DNA of 64,000 bases. It comes from Bacterioplanes sp. (lineage in GTDB: Bacteria > Pseudomonadota > Gammaproteobacteria > Pseudomonadales > Oceanobacteraceae). Below the pieces are notes generated by a model. It did not search any database, was not told the origin of the DNA, and saw nothing but the letters and a program-made list of their open reading frames with translations. The stretch lies in contig JACUUC010000005.1 in assembly GCA_014859445.1 (NCBI GenBank), positions 79,573 through 143,572 on the forward strand. The letters run 5' to 3'. Below are positions 45,343-54,943 of this stretch, piece after piece. Each line of letters begins with the position of its first letter. Positions within the stretch are counted from its first letter, which is position 1. The position numbers were made by a program, and so were the translations under genes.

Positions 45343-46848
45343 GCGAGGATAACCCAAACCCGCTAAGACGCAGAAACTGATGAGCCATAAGGGAATTAAC
45401 CCCCAGCGCATGTAAGGAGTTTGTCCGTAACGCGTTTGCGCGACACCCGTTAAGGTCGCCTGGCGTTCATACGGCAACCGCTCAACGATGTTGCCACGTT
45501 CATCAATTAAGGCCGTAATGCCAGTATTGGTTGCGCGTAAGACATAACGTTGATTTTCTAACGCACGCATTTGAGCCAGAGCAAGGTGTTGTTTGGGTCC
45601 CAAGGAGTCACCAAACCAAGCGTCATTACTTACCGTGATTAATAAGTCGGCTTCTTTCGCCATTTGGCGAACAAGGCTGGGGTATGCAATTTCGTAGCAA
45701 ATGTAGGGCGCGATGAAGTAGCTCTTTTCGGTCTGGTCTGTACGCTGTAGAACGGGCAGTAACGACTGATCACTGGGGCCTGGTAAGAAGCTGGACATGG
45801 CCAAATCAAAAAATGGCATTAAGCCTCGTAGCTGACGCTCCAACGGAACGTATTCCCCAAAGGGGACCAATCGTTGTTTGTGATACCAGCCATGGCTTTG
45901 TCCAAACGCCAGCAGGCTGTTATGAAATTCACCAGCTAAAGGATGGTGAGCGGGATAGCGAAATGGAATGCCCGTGATGACGGTCGTGTGATTGGCCCTT
46001 GCCTCTGGCGCTAGCATGGCTTGGTAAGGTCTAAACCCGTCGTTCAGCAACGTGACAGCGGTTTCGGGCCATAAAATCAAATCCGCTTGCCAGTGTTCTC
46101 GTGTCGCTCGAAAATACGTATCGAGGGTTGGTTGTACCGATTCAGGCAGCCACTTGAGATCCTGTCGAACATTGCCTTGTACAGCCGCCACACGCAACTC
46201 ACCATTGACTTGTGTCCATTCCATGGATTGCAATTGCCAGCCGATGGGCCAGACAAGGAGCACCAGCAAATAGCGCCATTCCCTCAAGCGCAGTGCTTGC
46301 CATAACGCGCTAGCCGTTAACGCAACAAAGAGTGATATGCCATAACTTCCCAGTACAGGAGCCCAACCGGATAGCCAGCTGTGTAGGTGCGCGTCCCCTA
46401 AAAATAGCCATGGAAAACCAGTCAACAGCCAACTGCGACACCATTCATGCAAGAACCAAAATACAGGGAACGTTAACCAAAATCCCGTTTTTCCAAAGAC
46501 ACGATGACGTAGCATGAACCAGCCAGCGGGAATCAATGCCAGCGCGGCGGCAAAAGCGACGACCATGAAGATGGCTAACCAGGCGGGGGTGCCGCCATAG
46601 GTATGAATGCTGACGTAAATCCAGCTAACACCTGTGAGAAATGCACCAAAGGCATAACTCCAAGCTAGGACAAACGCCGACATGGATGAGGGAGCAGTAT
46701 ACAGTAAGATGATCAGTGGCAGTAGACTAACAACGCCGATGGGCCACCAGAAGAACGGAGCTAAAGCCAATGGCATGGTCATACCAGCGAGCAGTACGAT
46801 TAGGTACTGCAAGCGGTTAGGAAGGCGCCGTAACCTGTCCGTCATCAT
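45325..46848 (-). CDS. lnt: Apolipoprotein N-acyltransferase Lnt
   Basis: 507 residues. Adds the third acyl chain to lipoproteins at the periplasmic face of the inner membrane. About seven N-terminal membrane helices, then a nitrilase-like domain with the catalytic triad: Glu in LILWPETAV, Lys in HKQRLVPFGEYVPL, Cys in APYICYEIAYP. A last helix near the C-terminus. It follows corC by three bases at the end of the miaB-phoH-ybeY-corC-lnt operon. Confidence 0.96.
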   Translation of the reverse strand: MMTDRLRRLPNRLQYLIVLLAGMTMPLALAPFFWWPIGVVSLLPLIILLYTAPSSMSAFVLAWSYAFGAFLTGVSWIYVSIHTYGGTPAWLAIFMVVAFAAALALIPAGWFMLRHRVFGKTGFWLTFPVFWFLHEWCRSWLLTGFPWLFLGDAHLHSWLSGWAPVLGSYGISLFVALTASALWQALRLREWRYLLVLLVWPIGWQLQSMEWTQVNGELRVAAVQGNVRQDLKWLPESVQPTLDTYFRATREHWQADLILWPETAVTLLNDGFRPYQAMLAPEARANHTTVITGIPFRYPAHHPLAGEFHNSLLAFGQSHGWYHKQRLVPFGEYVPLERQLRGLMPFFDLAMSSFLPGPSDQSLLPVLQRTDQTEKSYFIAPYICYEIAYPSLVRQMAKEADLLITVSNDAWFGDSLGPKQHLALAQMRALENQRYVLRATNTGITALIDERGNIVERLPYERQATLTGVAQTRYGQTPYMRWGLIPLWLISFCVLAGLGYPRLRAIR

Positions 46849-46851
46849 GAA

Positions 46852-47694
46852 TTACGGCTCACTCACGAACACTTCCAGCAGGTTGATACGACGACTGTTG
46901 CCATTCACAATGGTAAAGGTAAAACGATCGATGCTGATGCGTTCATCGCATTCTGGTACACGGCCAAAATGATGAGTGACTAAGCCACCAATGGTATCAA
47001 ATTCACTGCTGGGCAAGTGACTGTGGAAATGCTCATTAAAGTCATCAATCGTTACCAACGCTTTCACCATGAAACGTGTGTCATCGATGGGTTTAATCAA
47101 GCTGTCTTCATCATCAAAATCGTGTTCGTCTTCAATTTCTCCGACAATTTGTTCAAGCACATCCTCAATCGTAACCAGTCCGGCGATACCACCAAATTCG
47201 TCTACGACGATTGCCATGTGATTGCGATTGCTGCGAAATTCTTGTAATAGCACATTGAGACGTTTGCTTTCTGGTACAAAGGTTGCTGGTCGAATCACCT
47301 CTTTCAAGCGAAAATCCGTGCGCTGTTCGTTCAGAATCAATGGTAGTAAGTCTTTGGCTAATAAAATGCCAATCACTTCATCCTGTCCTTCGCCCATGAC
47401 GGGAAAACGAGAGTGAGCCGATTCGATGACATTTGGCAGATAATCTTTAATGGAATCATTGATATTCATCGACATCATTTGTGAGCGCGGAATCATGATG
47501 TCGCGCACCTGCATTTCGGATACTTGCAAGGCGCCTTCGATAATGGTCAGTGTTTCTGGATCCACCACGCTGCGTTCAGCGGCCTCACGAACAATGACTT
47601 TAATATCTTGTCGTGTTTGTGGGTCATCGGAAAATAGGTCGGTAAATCGTTCCAGCCAGCTGCGTGGCTGGCTGTTCGTTCGGTCGTCGCTCAT
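46852..47694 (-). CDS. corC: CBS-domain protein CorC (YbeX)
   Basis: 280 residues: N-terminal helical lead, two CBS domains (about 65-190, starting [14 protein letters not shown] and including [25 protein letters not shown]), and a C-terminal CorC_HlyC domain (about 200-275). Linked in the literature to magnesium/cobalt handling and ribosome-related phenotypes; biochemical role unsettled. Its ATG overlaps the ybeY stop (ATGA). Confidence 0.94.
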   Translation of the reverse strand: MSDDRTNSQPRSWLERFTDLFSDDPQTRQDIKVIVREAAERSVVDPETLTIIEGALQVSEMQVRDIMIPRSQMMSMNINDSIKDYLPNVIESAHSRFPVMGEGQDEVIGILLAKDLLPLILNEQRTDFRLKEVIRPATFVPESKRLNVLLQEFRSNRNHMAIVVDEFGGIAGLVTIEDVLEQIVGEIEDEHDFDDEDSLIKPIDDTRFMVKALVTIDDFNEHFHSHLPSSEFDTIGGLVTHHFGRVPECDERISIDRFTFTIVNGNSRRINLLEVFVSEP

Positions 47695-48167
47695 GGTGCC
47701 TCATCGTGGTAGGGATCAGGAAAACCCAATTGCGCCATAATTTGGCGTTCTCGATTTTCCATCTCTTCAGCTTCATCGTCCTTTATATGGTCGAAGCCTA
47801 ACAAATGCAAGCAACCATGAATGACCATATGTGCCCAATGTGCGATTAATGCCTTATGTTGCTCGGTCGCTTCGCTTACCACCACATCCACACAAATCAC
47901 CAGATCGCCCAATAACGGTAAATCAATGTGCGCAGGGGCTTCAAATGGAAATGACAGCACATTGGTCGGCTTATTTTTACCACGATAATCGTAATTGAGT
48001 TGCTGACTTTCGTCGCTAGCGACGAGGCGGATGGTTAATTCCAATTCTTCGTCGGCGTGGGCGTGTTGTAGGGCTGCTGCCACCCAGTGTTCAAATTGGT
48101 CTTGAGACGGAAGAGCGGTGTCGTTCACCACCTCGTCGGCGATTTGCAGATCCAGTATCATGTTCAT
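47691..48167 (-). CDS. ybeY: rRNA maturation endonuclease YbeY
   Basis: 158 residues. Metalloprotein needed for 16S rRNA 3'-end maturation and 70S quality control. The zinc motif HxxxHxxxxxH is in [15 protein letters not shown], and the usual [10 protein letters not shown] is present. Starts inside the phoH stop and ends inside the corC start, so translation is coupled across three genes. Confidence 0.96.
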   Translation of the reverse strand: MNMILDLQIADEVVNDTALPSQDQFEHWVAAALQHAHADEELELTIRLVASDESQQLNYDYRGKNKPTNVLSFPFEAPAHIDLPLLGDLVICVDVVVSEATEQHKALIAHWAHMVIHGCLHLLGFDHIKDDEAEEMENRERQIMAQLGFPDPYHDEAP

Positions 48168-49189
48168 TCTGGTGTCTCATTTAGGCGGCGTCGCTCTTGT
48201 TGCTGTTCTTGCGCATCAAAACGGTCGTAAGCATCGACTATGCGCTGCACGAGTGGGTGGCGCACGACATCACTGTTTAGGAATCGGGTGGTACCAATGC
48301 CGTCAACCCCGTCCAGTACTGCCAAACCATGTTTCAGGCCGGAATAGACGCCTCGCGGTAAATCCACTTGACTGATGTCACCGGTAATGACCGCTTTAGA
48401 GCCAAAGCCAATTCGGGTTAAAAACATTTTCATCTGTTCTTTGGTGGTATTTTGGCTTTCATCCAAAATCACAAAAGAATGGCTGAGTGTGCGACCTCGC
48501 ATGTACGCCAATGGCGCGACTTCAATGACGTTACGCTCCATGAGTTTGGCCACTTGTTCAAACCCCAGCATTTCGTACAGTGCGTCATACAATGGACGTA
48601 AATAAGGATCGATTTTTTGTGCTAGGTCACCGGGTAAAAAACCCAGTTTTTCGCCAGCTTCAACGGCTGGGCGTACTAATAAAATGCGTTTCACATCATC
48701 GCGCAATAGCGCTTCGACCGCGGCGGCAACGGCTAAAAACGTTTTACCGGTACCGGCAGGGCCAATGCCAAAGTTCAGATCAAACTCGCGGATGCGCTGT
48801 AGGTATTCGAGTTGAGATTGGCCGCGCGCTTTGACCAACAACAACGGCGTTTTGATTTGCCCAGTGTGCGGGGCTTGCGCTGTTGGTTGAGTGTCGTCAT
48901 CGTCATCGGCTTGCAGCAATAAATGAATTAAATCCGGTGTGATAACGGTGCCATTGTGTGTCTCTTGATACAGCCGACGAATAAGGCGCGCTGCGCGATA
49001 GCTGTTTTCTGAGCTACCTTCTACTTGAAATCGATTACCACGGTTAAAAATTTGTACCGAATAATGTTGGCGAATTTGATTGATATGACTATCAAGGTGT
49101 CCACAGACATTCGCCAAGCGTTTGACATCGTTTGGCTCCAACACAAAGGTCTTGGAGCGGGTCGAGTTGTCTTGAGTAGAAGCGGTCAT
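48164..49189 (-). CDS. ybeZ: PhoH-like ATPase (YbeZ)
   Basis: 341 residues. N-terminal region with [14 protein letters not shown], then a P-loop ATPase domain: [15 protein letters not shown] (about 140-154), Walker B-like [11 protein letters not shown] and [14 protein letters not shown]. PhoH proteins are suspected RNA helicase/nuclease partners, here of YbeY. AGGAG precedes the ATG. Often named phoH in this operon. Confidence 0.94.
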   Translation of the reverse strand: MTASTQDNSTRSKTFVLEPNDVKRLANVCGHLDSHINQIRQHYSVQIFNRGNRFQVEGSSENSYRAARLIRRLYQETHNGTVITPDLIHLLLQADDDDDTQPTAQAPHTGQIKTPLLLVKARGQSQLEYLQRIREFDLNFGIGPAGTGKTFLAVAAAVEALLRDDVKRILLVRPAVEAGEKLGFLPGDLAQKIDPYLRPLYDALYEMLGFEQVAKLMERNVIEVAPLAYMRGRTLSHSFVILDESQNTTKEQMKMFLTRIGFGSKAVITGDISQVDLPRGVYSGLKHGLAVLDGVDGIGTTRFLNSDVVRHPLVQRIVDAYDRFDAQEQQQERRRLNETPE

Positions 49190-49212
49190 AGTACTCCTGA
49201 CATGGAGAGGAA

Positions 49213-50562
49213 TTAATAAGCCAATTCGGGGTTTAGGATCAGCCCGCGCAGACTATTTGGATATGCATCTTCAATACGTACTTTCACAAACTTGCCGATC
49301 AAGCTGTGATCATCGTGCCGGAAATTCACCACACGATTGTTTTCCGTACGACCTTGTAATTCACCTGGGTCTTTACGAGAGACCCCTGTCACCAAAATGG
49401 TCTCTTCGCGGCCAACCATTCGACGACTGATTTGGTGTGCGTTTTGCACAATACGACTTTGTAGAATCTGTAGACGGCCTTTTTTCACCTCTTCCGGCGT
49501 ATCGTCTTCTAGGTTCGCCGCGGGGGTGCCGGGGCGGGCGCTGTAAATGAAGCTAAACGACGTGTCGAAGCCAATGCGTTCGATCAAGGCCATGGTCTCG
49601 GCAAAATCGTGTTCGGTTTCACCGGGAAAACCAATAATGAAATCCGAAGAAATTGATATGTCAGGACGCAAGGCTTTGATGCGTTCGATTTTATCAATGT
49701 ACATGTCAATTTCATGGCCGCGCTTCATGGCCGCTAAAATGCGATTGGAACCGCTTTGCACGGGTAGGTGCAAATGGCTGACCAACTCGGGGACTTCGGC
49801 ATACACTTGAATTAAGCTGTCAGTAAACTCGACCGGATGTGAGGTCGTGAAACGAATACGATCAATGCCGTCAATATCGGCAACGAGAGAAATTAACTCC
49901 GCTAAATCGGCCAAATCACCATCGGCCGTGGGGCCTCGGTAGGCATTCACATTTTGGCCCAGTAGATTCACTTCACGCACCCCTTGCGAGGCGAGCGATT
50001 GTACTTCTTTGAGTACATCCGCGAGTGGGCGGCTGACTTCTTCTCCGCGCGTGTAGGGTACAACGCAAAAGGTGCAGTATTTTGAACAGCCTTCCATGAT
50101 GGAAACAAAGGCCGAACAACCGTCTACTTTTGGGGCGGGTAAGTGATCAAATTTTTCAATTTCTGGAAAGGTAATGTCCACCACTTGAATGGAATTAGCG
50201 GCTTTATTCACCATGTCAGGCAGGCGATGCAGCGTTTGTGGGCCAAACACCATATCGACAAAGGGCGCGCGTTTCATGATGGCATCGCCTTCTTGACTGG
50301 CGACGCAACCGCCAACGCCGATTTTAAGATCGGGGTTGGTGGTTTTCAGTTTTTTCCAGCGCCCCAGTTCGTGGAATACCTTTTCTTGGGCTTTTTCGCG
50401 AATCGAGCAGGTATTCAGCAGAATGACATCGGCCTCTTCGGGATTGTCGGTGAGTACCATCTGATGGCTTTCACCAAGCATGTCAGCCATACGCGATGAA
50501 TCGTATTCATTCATTTGGCAACCGTGGGTCTTGATGTAGAGTTTTTTTACCTGTTCAGTCAT
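49213..50562 (-). CDS. miaB: tRNA-2-methylthio-N6-dimethylallyladenosine synthase MiaB
   Basis: 449 residues from ATG 50562 ([22 protein letters not shown]); a longer frame from 50622 reads through the promoter region. Radical-SAM methylthiotransferase acting on i6A37 of tRNA. N-terminal cluster-binding cysteines ([22 protein letters not shown]), radical-[11 protein letters not shown], and a C-terminal TRAM domain. First gene of the operon, preceded by TATAAT at 50608. Confidence 0.96.
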   Translation of the reverse strand: MTEQVKKLYIKTHGCQMNEYDSSRMADMLGESHQMVLTDNPEEADVILLNTCSIREKAQEKVFHELGRWKKLKTTNPDLKIGVGGCVASQEGDAIMKRAPFVDMVFGPQTLHRLPDMVNKAANSIQVVDITFPEIEKFDHLPAPKVDGCSAFVSIMEGCSKYCTFCVVPYTRGEEVSRPLADVLKEVQSLASQGVREVNLLGQNVNAYRGPTADGDLADLAELISLVADIDGIDRIRFTTSHPVEFTDSLIQVYAEVPELVSHLHLPVQSGSNRILAAMKRGHEIDMYIDKIERIKALRPDISISSDFIIGFPGETEHDFAETMALIERIGFDTSFSFIYSARPGTPAANLEDDTPEEVKKGRLQILQSRIVQNAHQISRRMVGREETILVTGVSRKDPGELQGRTENNRVVNFRHDDHSLIGKFVKVRIEDAYPNSLRGLILNPELAY

Positions 50563-50607
50563 GACGGAGCTGTCAGCCTCACTCTTGTAGTTCGCGAAAT
50601 AGCCCGC

Positions 50608-50613
50608 ATTATA
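50608..50613 (-). promoter_or_regulatory. Predicted -10 of the miaB operon
   Basis: Perfect TATAAT on the minus strand, 45 bases upstream of the miaB ATG. No convincing -35 at the usual distance. Confidence 0.45.
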
Positions 50614-50716
50614 CGGCTTCATGACCCTAATTCGCCAGCGTTAGCGTGTCTCTCTGGTATGTCTTTACCCAGTCGATTAAGATGCGCCGCCGTATTGGCT
50701 TGCCTGAGTAGGAACC

Positions 50717-51052
50717 ATGAACAATATTGACAAGCAAGACCCTATTTACCGTATTGTTTTTCAGCAACAAGCGGAGGTGTACGAGTTGTATGCTCAGTAC
50801 ATTTATCAAAGTGATTTGCACGGCTTTATTGAGGTAGAGCAGCTGCTGTTTGGCGAAAAATCTCAGCTGTTGGTGGATCCTGGCGAAGAACGTTTAAAAA
50901 CCCTGTTTCATGACGTGACACGTACATTCATTCCCATGCCTGCCATTATCCGCATTGACGAAGTGAGTCGGGCAGGCACGCCAACGGTCAGTGAGGGCGG
51001 CAGCAATGTCCGCCCCTTTCCTGTGATGCCCTTTCCCGCACGAGATCATTAA
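50717..51052 (+). CDS. DUF1820 family protein
   Basis: 111 residues: DPIYRIVFQQQAEVYELYAQYIYQSDLHGFIEVEQL and GEERLKTLFHDVTRTFIPMPAIIRIDEV, the conserved DUF1820 body, followed by a proline-rich tail. Cytosolic, function unknown; often next to miaB in Pseudomonas-like genomes, as here (divergent). AGGA precedes the ATG. Its TAA is inside the inverted repeat at 51049. Confidence 0.85.
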   Translation: MNNIDKQDPIYRIVFQQQAEVYELYAQYIYQSDLHGFIEVEQLLFGEKSQLLVDPGEERLKTLFHDVTRTFIPMPAIIRIDEVSRAGTPTVSEGGSNVRPFPVMPFPARDH

Positions 51053-51104
51053 GGAGCCTCTGAATAACTCGGTGCCCGCTCTGGATTGCAGGAAAGCTCC
51101 TTAA
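51049..51104. repeat. 56-base element with 9-base terminal inverted repeats
   Basis: TTAAGGAGC (51049-51057) and GCTCCTTAA (51096-51104) bound 38 bases that begin CTCTGAATAACTC. The two ends supply the stop codons of both convergent neighbours. A related start (GGGAGACTCTGAATAATTC) occurs at 63954. Could be a miniature element or a convergent terminator. Confidence 0.5.
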
Positions 51105-52048
51105 CGTTGGCGTTGTAAGGCTTGAATGGCTTTACGATACGATTCAATTTGTTGATCAAAGGGGAGGTGACGAATATCGTCATGCTGCAAGGTGATGGCA
51201 ATTTGATACAGCCATTGCTCTACCTTTAATGCCGTTGCTTCTGCCTCGTTGCGTTTTGCATTCAGTACTTCAGTGCTGAATGCCGTGATGTGTGCCACAT
51301 GCTGACTGGCTCTGTCGGTGGCATGAGCCGCTTGCTGAATGTCGGCTAAGGCTCTTGGCGTTGCCGCAATAAGTGCTTGCGCTTGCGCTAGGGTCTCTTG
51401 CGCCACTTGCCAGCTTTGCGGTGCTATCTTGGCGCCACCGAGCTGTTCGGTTTTCGCCAAATCTTGCTTGATGCGATGTAGGTGTTGGAACTCGACGGTT
51501 TTGATTTCCAAGGCGGTCATACGCTGATGCAATTCACGTTGTTGTTGTTCAAAATCGCTTAAACGCTGACGTTCGTGCAAGTCGATCAAGGTCGGTATGG
51601 TTCCTTCAATGGCTTGCAATTCACTGGGAAAGGCTCGATCGGCGTATAAGGTTCGTAATACCGCCAGGTGTTCGTTGCTGGGTGTTAACCGTTTCTGTAC
51701 AGCCACCTTGTTGGCTAAACCGGCATTGTAAATATTGAAAGCCAGTAAGGCTTCGGTTTTAACCTGCTGGTCATTCTTGCCGCGAGATAAGGTGTTTTGT
51801 GCTTTGCTTAACTGCTCATTACCGGCTTGTAAATGCTGGGGTGAATAAACGGACAGTTGTTCGCTGATGGCCAGCACTTGTTGTGCTTGGGCTCGTTGTA
51901 TGGTGCGAGCGCCTGACTCATCCGCTAGAGTCGCGCGACGGACAGCGTCATCGTGTAATTGTTGACGTTGTGGCAGTTTCTGCGCACAGCCGCTGAGAAG
52001 TAACGTAGCCGCCGTGATACCGATAAGGAATGTTGTTGAATTCATCAT
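51101..52048 (-). CDS. Predicted lipoprotein with long helical domain
   Basis: 315 residues from ATG 52048 (52045 is equivalent), after AGGACC. Signal peptide with lipobox LLLSGC, so lipid-modified at Cys 22 or so; the next residues AQ suggest the outer membrane. The rest is helical and Gln/Ala/Leu-rich (AVRRATLADESGARTIQRAQAQQVLAIS is not assigned to a family), resembling coiled-coil DUF4398-type proteins, a comparison I hold weakly. Convergent with the DUF1820 gene. Confidence 0.75.
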   Translation of the reverse strand: MMNSTTFLIGITAATLLLSGCAQKLPQRQQLHDDAVRRATLADESGARTIQRAQAQQVLAISEQLSVYSPQHLQAGNEQLSKAQNTLSRGKNDQQVKTEALLAFNIYNAGLANKVAVQKRLTPSNEHLAVLRTLYADRAFPSELQAIEGTIPTLIDLHERQRLSDFEQQQRELHQRMTALEIKTVEFQHLHRIKQDLAKTEQLGGAKIAPQSWQVAQETLAQAQALIAATPRALADIQQAAHATDRASQHVAHITAFSTEVLNAKRNEAEATALKVEQWLYQIAITLQHDDIRHLPFDQQIESYRKAIQALQRQR

Positions 52049-52154
52049 CTTTCTGGTCCTAGTTGTTTGCAATAATGGTAACATGAACCCATCCAACAGT
52101 AAGTGACAGAACGTCGAGCGTTATCACTAAGCTATACTGCAATATTAAGAGGAA

Positions 52155-52175
52155 CGTCTAAATTTCGTTTGGACG
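52155..52175 (+). promoter_or_regulatory. Leader hairpin before the acidic protein gene
   Basis: CGTCTAAA pairs with TTTGGACG around TTTCG, 30 bases before the ATG at 52205. A TATACT at 52133-52138 may be the -10. No T run follows. Confidence 0.35.
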
Positions 52176-52204
52176 ACGCTTTTACATACGATAGGAGTGC
52201 CCTC

Positions 52205-52801
52205 ATGAGCCAGCTTTTCAATACCCTATATTGGCGCATAAATGACAGTGATCAGGTCGGGATTGACGTGGTCAGCTTACTCATGCCAAACGTTGAGGGG
52301 CAATCTCCGATTGAGTATCCAACCGATGTGCGCATTTGCGCACGTCATGTTCGAACCGCCCCCCAAGACATTCGTTGGTCTGATGATGATAACGAGTTGT
52401 TTATGAGCTTGTTAGATCGTTTGTTGGATGACGAAGATGAGGATACGGAGTTGGACTTAGATATCAATGACGATGTGGTTCAGGGTATCGTGCAATTGGT
52501 GGCATTGCGTCGTTTTAAAGCCCCATTACCCACCGATGAGCTGGGTGGTGACACCATTATCACGGAACGAGAAGAGCTGGATATTGGTGACTTGGTGGCA
52601 CTGAATACGGCCACTGGTTACCCGCTAGCCATTATTGTCGGCCTGGATTCGATTGACGCCACGTGTGTGTTATTGGATACCTTACCGCTGGGTAATGGCG
52701 ATGCGATTGCCGATCACACGGTGTTGGTGATTAACCGTCTAAACGTCCTTCCAGCGGCGTTCGCGAGTGAAGACCGCGGGGAAGGTGCGGTCTTTCATTA
52801 G
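52205..52801 (+). CDS. Uncharacterised acidic protein
   Basis: 198 residues from ATG 52205 (MSQLFNTLYWRI), with TAGGAG well spaced; the open frame upstream to 52103 crosses the leader hairpin. No signal peptide or membrane helix. An Asp/Glu-rich stretch around residues 75-95 (LDDEDEDTELDLDINDD) and a C-terminal beta-rich part. I do not recognise a family. Followed by a good terminator, so probably a single-gene unit. Confidence 0.65.
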   Translation: MSQLFNTLYWRINDSDQVGIDVVSLLMPNVEGQSPIEYPTDVRICARHVRTAPQDIRWSDDDNELFMSLLDRLLDDEDEDTELDLDINDDVVQGIVQLVALRRFKAPLPTDELGGDTIITEREELDIGDLVALNTATGYPLAIIVGLDSIDATCVLLDTLPLGNGDAIADHTVLVINRLNVLPAAFASEDRGEGAVFH

Positions 52802-52816
52802 GCGAACAGGATTTGC

Positions 52817-52978
52817 TTAACGTGCTCGATGGCGCTGCTGTCGAGCACGTTTTTGTTGCAACGTTAATTGGGTCAAAACGTCGTAAAATCCTGACGTTTT
52901 ATGCGGCGCTGAGGCAATGGCTGCATTACCGAGTAGCGTCGACGGAGTGGTTGCGTTATTGGATTCCAGAGTGTTCAT
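52817..52978 (-). CDS. Small ORF of 53 residues under a TetR-type operator
   Basis: ATG 52978 preceded by AAGGTG at eight bases spacing, stop TAA at 52817. The protein begins MNTLESNNATTPSTLLGN and ends in a very basic Gln/Arg-rich tail (QQKRARQQRHRAR). No membrane helix. A palindrome at 52991-53006 almost identical to the tetR operator lies just upstream over a TAGAAT -10. Its 3' end is the stem of the opposite-strand terminator, which explains part of the basic tail. It may be a real small gene or the remnant of one. Confidence 0.45.
   Translation of the reverse strand: MNTLESNNATTPSTLLGNAAIASAPHKTSGFYDVLTQLTLQQKRARQQRHRAR
52819..52855 (+). terminator. Terminator after the acidic protein gene
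   Basis: AACGTGCTCGA pairs with TCGAGCACGTT around 11 bases, followed by TTT and G. Strong stem; no T run on the minus strand. Confidence 0.85.
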
Positions 52979-52990
52979 ACGGTTCACCTT

Positions 52991-53006
52991 GAATGAATGT
53001 TCATTC
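52991..53006. promoter_or_regulatory. TetR-type operator 2 (upstream of the small ORF)
   Basis: GAATGAATGTTCATTC, matching operator 1 at 15 of 16 positions. It overlaps a minus-strand TAGAAT (53003-53008) and lies 13 bases before the small ORF ATG. Confidence 0.7.
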
Positions 53007-53038
53007 TATTCGTGTAAATGTGCGTTGGTATGTTGTAT

Positions 53039-53602
53039 TCAGGATTTGATTGCGTCCCAGCATACGGTGAGTAAATCGTCTTCGTTTATCTCTGAGCGAA
53101 AGCATTCCGGTACGGTTTGTTGCTTTTTTGCCATCATCATCAAACTACCAAAAGTCATGGTGGTGAGTAGTTCATCGGGCAATTTCTTGATGTAACCTTG
53201 CTCTTTACCTTGTTGCAACAATTGCGCAATGACGCTATGAATCGGTTCAATGGCTTCGTCGCGCAGCGTCTCATCAATCGCAGGAGACGCGGATAACTGT
53301 TCAAACAGCGAACGATTACGTGGGCTAGACAACATAAAGCGATAAAAGTTACCCCAGAATTGGAAAAACTGGGTCTTTATTGCGGCGCTGCCATCGTGCC
53401 CATTTAAGCAAGCGTTGTTCATTGAGGAAACAAGGTGCTGGTAGAGGGCGCGGATTAGCTCTTCTTTGGTATCAAAATAACAATACAAAGTTCCGGCGGC
53501 ACAGCCAGCCTGTTTCGCTACTTTCGACATGGCGCAGGATTCGATCCCCTGTTCCGTCATGACCGTCGCGGTTGCTTCCAGTATCTGTTGTCGCTTATCC
53601 AT
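53039..53602 (-). CDS. TetR-family transcriptional regulator
   Basis: 187 residues from ATG 53602 (MDKRQQILEATATVMTEQG); the frame extends 53 codons upstream through the operator and is rejected. N-terminal helix-turn-helix (about 25-46: MSKVAKQAGCAAGTLYCYFDTKEEL), then an all-helical ligand/dimer domain with a C-terminal region of unknown ligand. Likely autoregulated through the perfect palindrome 19 bases upstream, and likely to act on the small ORF downstream. Confidence 0.9.
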   Translation of the reverse strand: MDKRQQILEATATVMTEQGIESCAMSKVAKQAGCAAGTLYCYFDTKEELIRALYQHLVSSMNNACLNGHDGSAAIKTQFFQFWGNFYRFMLSSPRNRSLFEQLSASPAIDETLRDEAIEPIHSVIAQLLQQGKEQGYIKKLPDELLTTMTFGSLMMMAKKQQTVPECFRSEINEDDLLTVCWDAIKS

Positions 53603-53620
53603 GAAACTCAGTTTGAAATT

Positions 53621-53661
53621 GAATGAACGTTCATTCTGTTGCTTTGCTGGTGCAAACGCAA
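53621..53661 (-). promoter_or_regulatory. tetR promoter with operator 1
   Basis: Perfect palindrome GAATGAACGTTCATTC (53621-53636). On the minus strand TTGCGT (53656-53661), 17-base spacer and CAGAAT (53633-53638) form a weak promoter whose -10 and start are covered by the palindrome. Confidence 0.7.
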
Positions 53662-53777
53662 GTGCGCTGTGTTGGCGAATGGATGTCATTTTTGCAACAC
53701 TGAGTTGCATGGTGATTTCGGCTGGCGAAAGACGCGGCATGAGTGCCGTGTGGTGGGTCAAACTCAGTAAAGAAGGT

Positions 53778-53799
53778 GGTGCGCTATCAGTAGCGCACC
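53778..53799. terminator. Hairpin between tetR and ychF
   Basis: GGTGCGCTA pairs perfectly with TAGCGCACC around TCAG. Located just after the ychF stop on the minus strand; there is no clear T run, so it may be a Rho-assisted or stabilising 3' hairpin. Confidence 0.5.
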
Positions 53800-53808
53800 T
53801 AAGTCATG

Positions 53809-54900
53809 TCATACATTAAAGCGGAAATGTATCACGTCACCATCTTTAACAATGTACTCTTTACCTTCTAAGCGCCATTTACCAGCCTCTTTGGCACCAC
53901 TTTCACCACGGTATTGAATGAAGTCGCTATAGCCAATGACTTCGGCACGAATGAATCCGCGTTCAAAATCTGTGTGGATGGCGGCAGCAGCTCGAGGTGC
54001 GGTATCGCCAATTTTGATGGTCCATGCTCGGACTTCTTTCACGCCAGCTGTAAAATACGTTTGCAGACCCAGTAATTCATAGCCTGAACGAATGACGCGA
54101 TCGAGTCCGGCTTCTTCCATCCCCATTTCTTGTAGGAATTCGAGCTTGTCTTCGTCGTCAAGTTCGGCGATTTCGGCTTCAATTTTGTTGCAAACGGCGA
54201 CCACGGAAGCGCCTTCGCTCTGTGCGATCGCTGTCACTTGATCCAAGTAGGGATTGTCGGTAAAGCCATCTTCGGCCACATTGGCGATGTACATGGTAGG
54301 CTTAATGGTCAGGAGGTGGAATAGACGGGCGGTTTTCTTTTCGTCATCACTCAAATCGAGCATGCGTGCTGTTTTGCCGGCTTCAAAATGAGGAATTAAG
54401 CGTTCCAGTAATGCTTTTTGTTCAATGGCTTGCTTATCGCCGCCCTTGGCTGTTCTGGTGACGCGTTGTAATTGCTTTTCGCAGGAATCCAGATCGGCCA
54501 AAATCAGTTCGGTATTGATGATGTCAATATCGGCTTCTGGATTCACATGATTGGCGACATGAATGACGTTGTCATCTTCAAAACAACGCACCACATGCGC
54601 AATGGCATCTGTTTCACGGATGTTTGCTAAAAACTGATTACCCAATCCTTCGCCTTTTGAGGCGCCGGCCACCAAGCCCGCGATATCAACAAATTCCATG
54701 GTGGTAGGAACGATGCGCTCTGGATTGACAATGGCAGCCAATTCATCCAAGCGCTTGTCCGGCATCGCAACGATGCCAGAGTTCGGTTCAATGGTGCAAA
54801 ACGGAAAGTTTTCGGCCGCAATTCCTGATTTTGTCAGTGCATTGAATAAGGTGGATTTGCCCACATTGGGTAAACCTACGATGCCACATTTAAAGCCCAT
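53809..54900 (-). CDS. ychF: Ribosome-binding ATPase YchF
   Basis: 363 residues, the usual length. Obg-family P-loop protein that prefers ATP; binds ribosomes and has been tied to oxidative-stress responses. [15 protein letters not shown] (P-loop), [22 protein letters not shown] (G3), the altered guanine motif region [12 protein letters not shown], and a C-terminal TGS domain ending [13 protein letters not shown]. Downstream of pth on the same strand with 43 bases between, the common pth-ychF pair. Confidence 0.97.
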   Translation of the reverse strand: MGFKCGIVGLPNVGKSTLFNALTKSGIAAENFPFCTIEPNSGIVAMPDKRLDELAAIVNPERIVPTTMEFVDIAGLVAGASKGEGLGNQFLANIRETDAIAHVVRCFEDDNVIHVANHVNPEADIDIINTELILADLDSCEKQLQRVTRTAKGGDKQAIEQKALLERLIPHFEAGKTARMLDLSDDEKKTARLFHLLTIKPTMYIANVAEDGFTDNPYLDQVTAIAQSEGASVVAVCNKIEAEIAELDDEDKLEFLQEMGMEEAGLDRVIRSGYELLGLQTYFTAGVKEVRAWTIKIGDTAPRAAAAIHTDFERGFIRAEVIGYSDFIQYRGESGAKEAGKWRLEGKEYIVKDGDVIHFRFNV

Positions 54901-54943
54901 AAGGAGAAGTCCTATCCATCGTCATAAAAAAGTTGAGGGTATT

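Noticed and set aside
52917..53195. 92-codon plus-strand ORF over the tetR 3' end
   Set aside because: Antisense to tetR, Cys/Ser-rich shadow composition, no ribosome site.
53603..53761. N-terminal extension of the TetR protein
   Set aside because: It runs through the operator and promoter and is not similar to TetR proteins.
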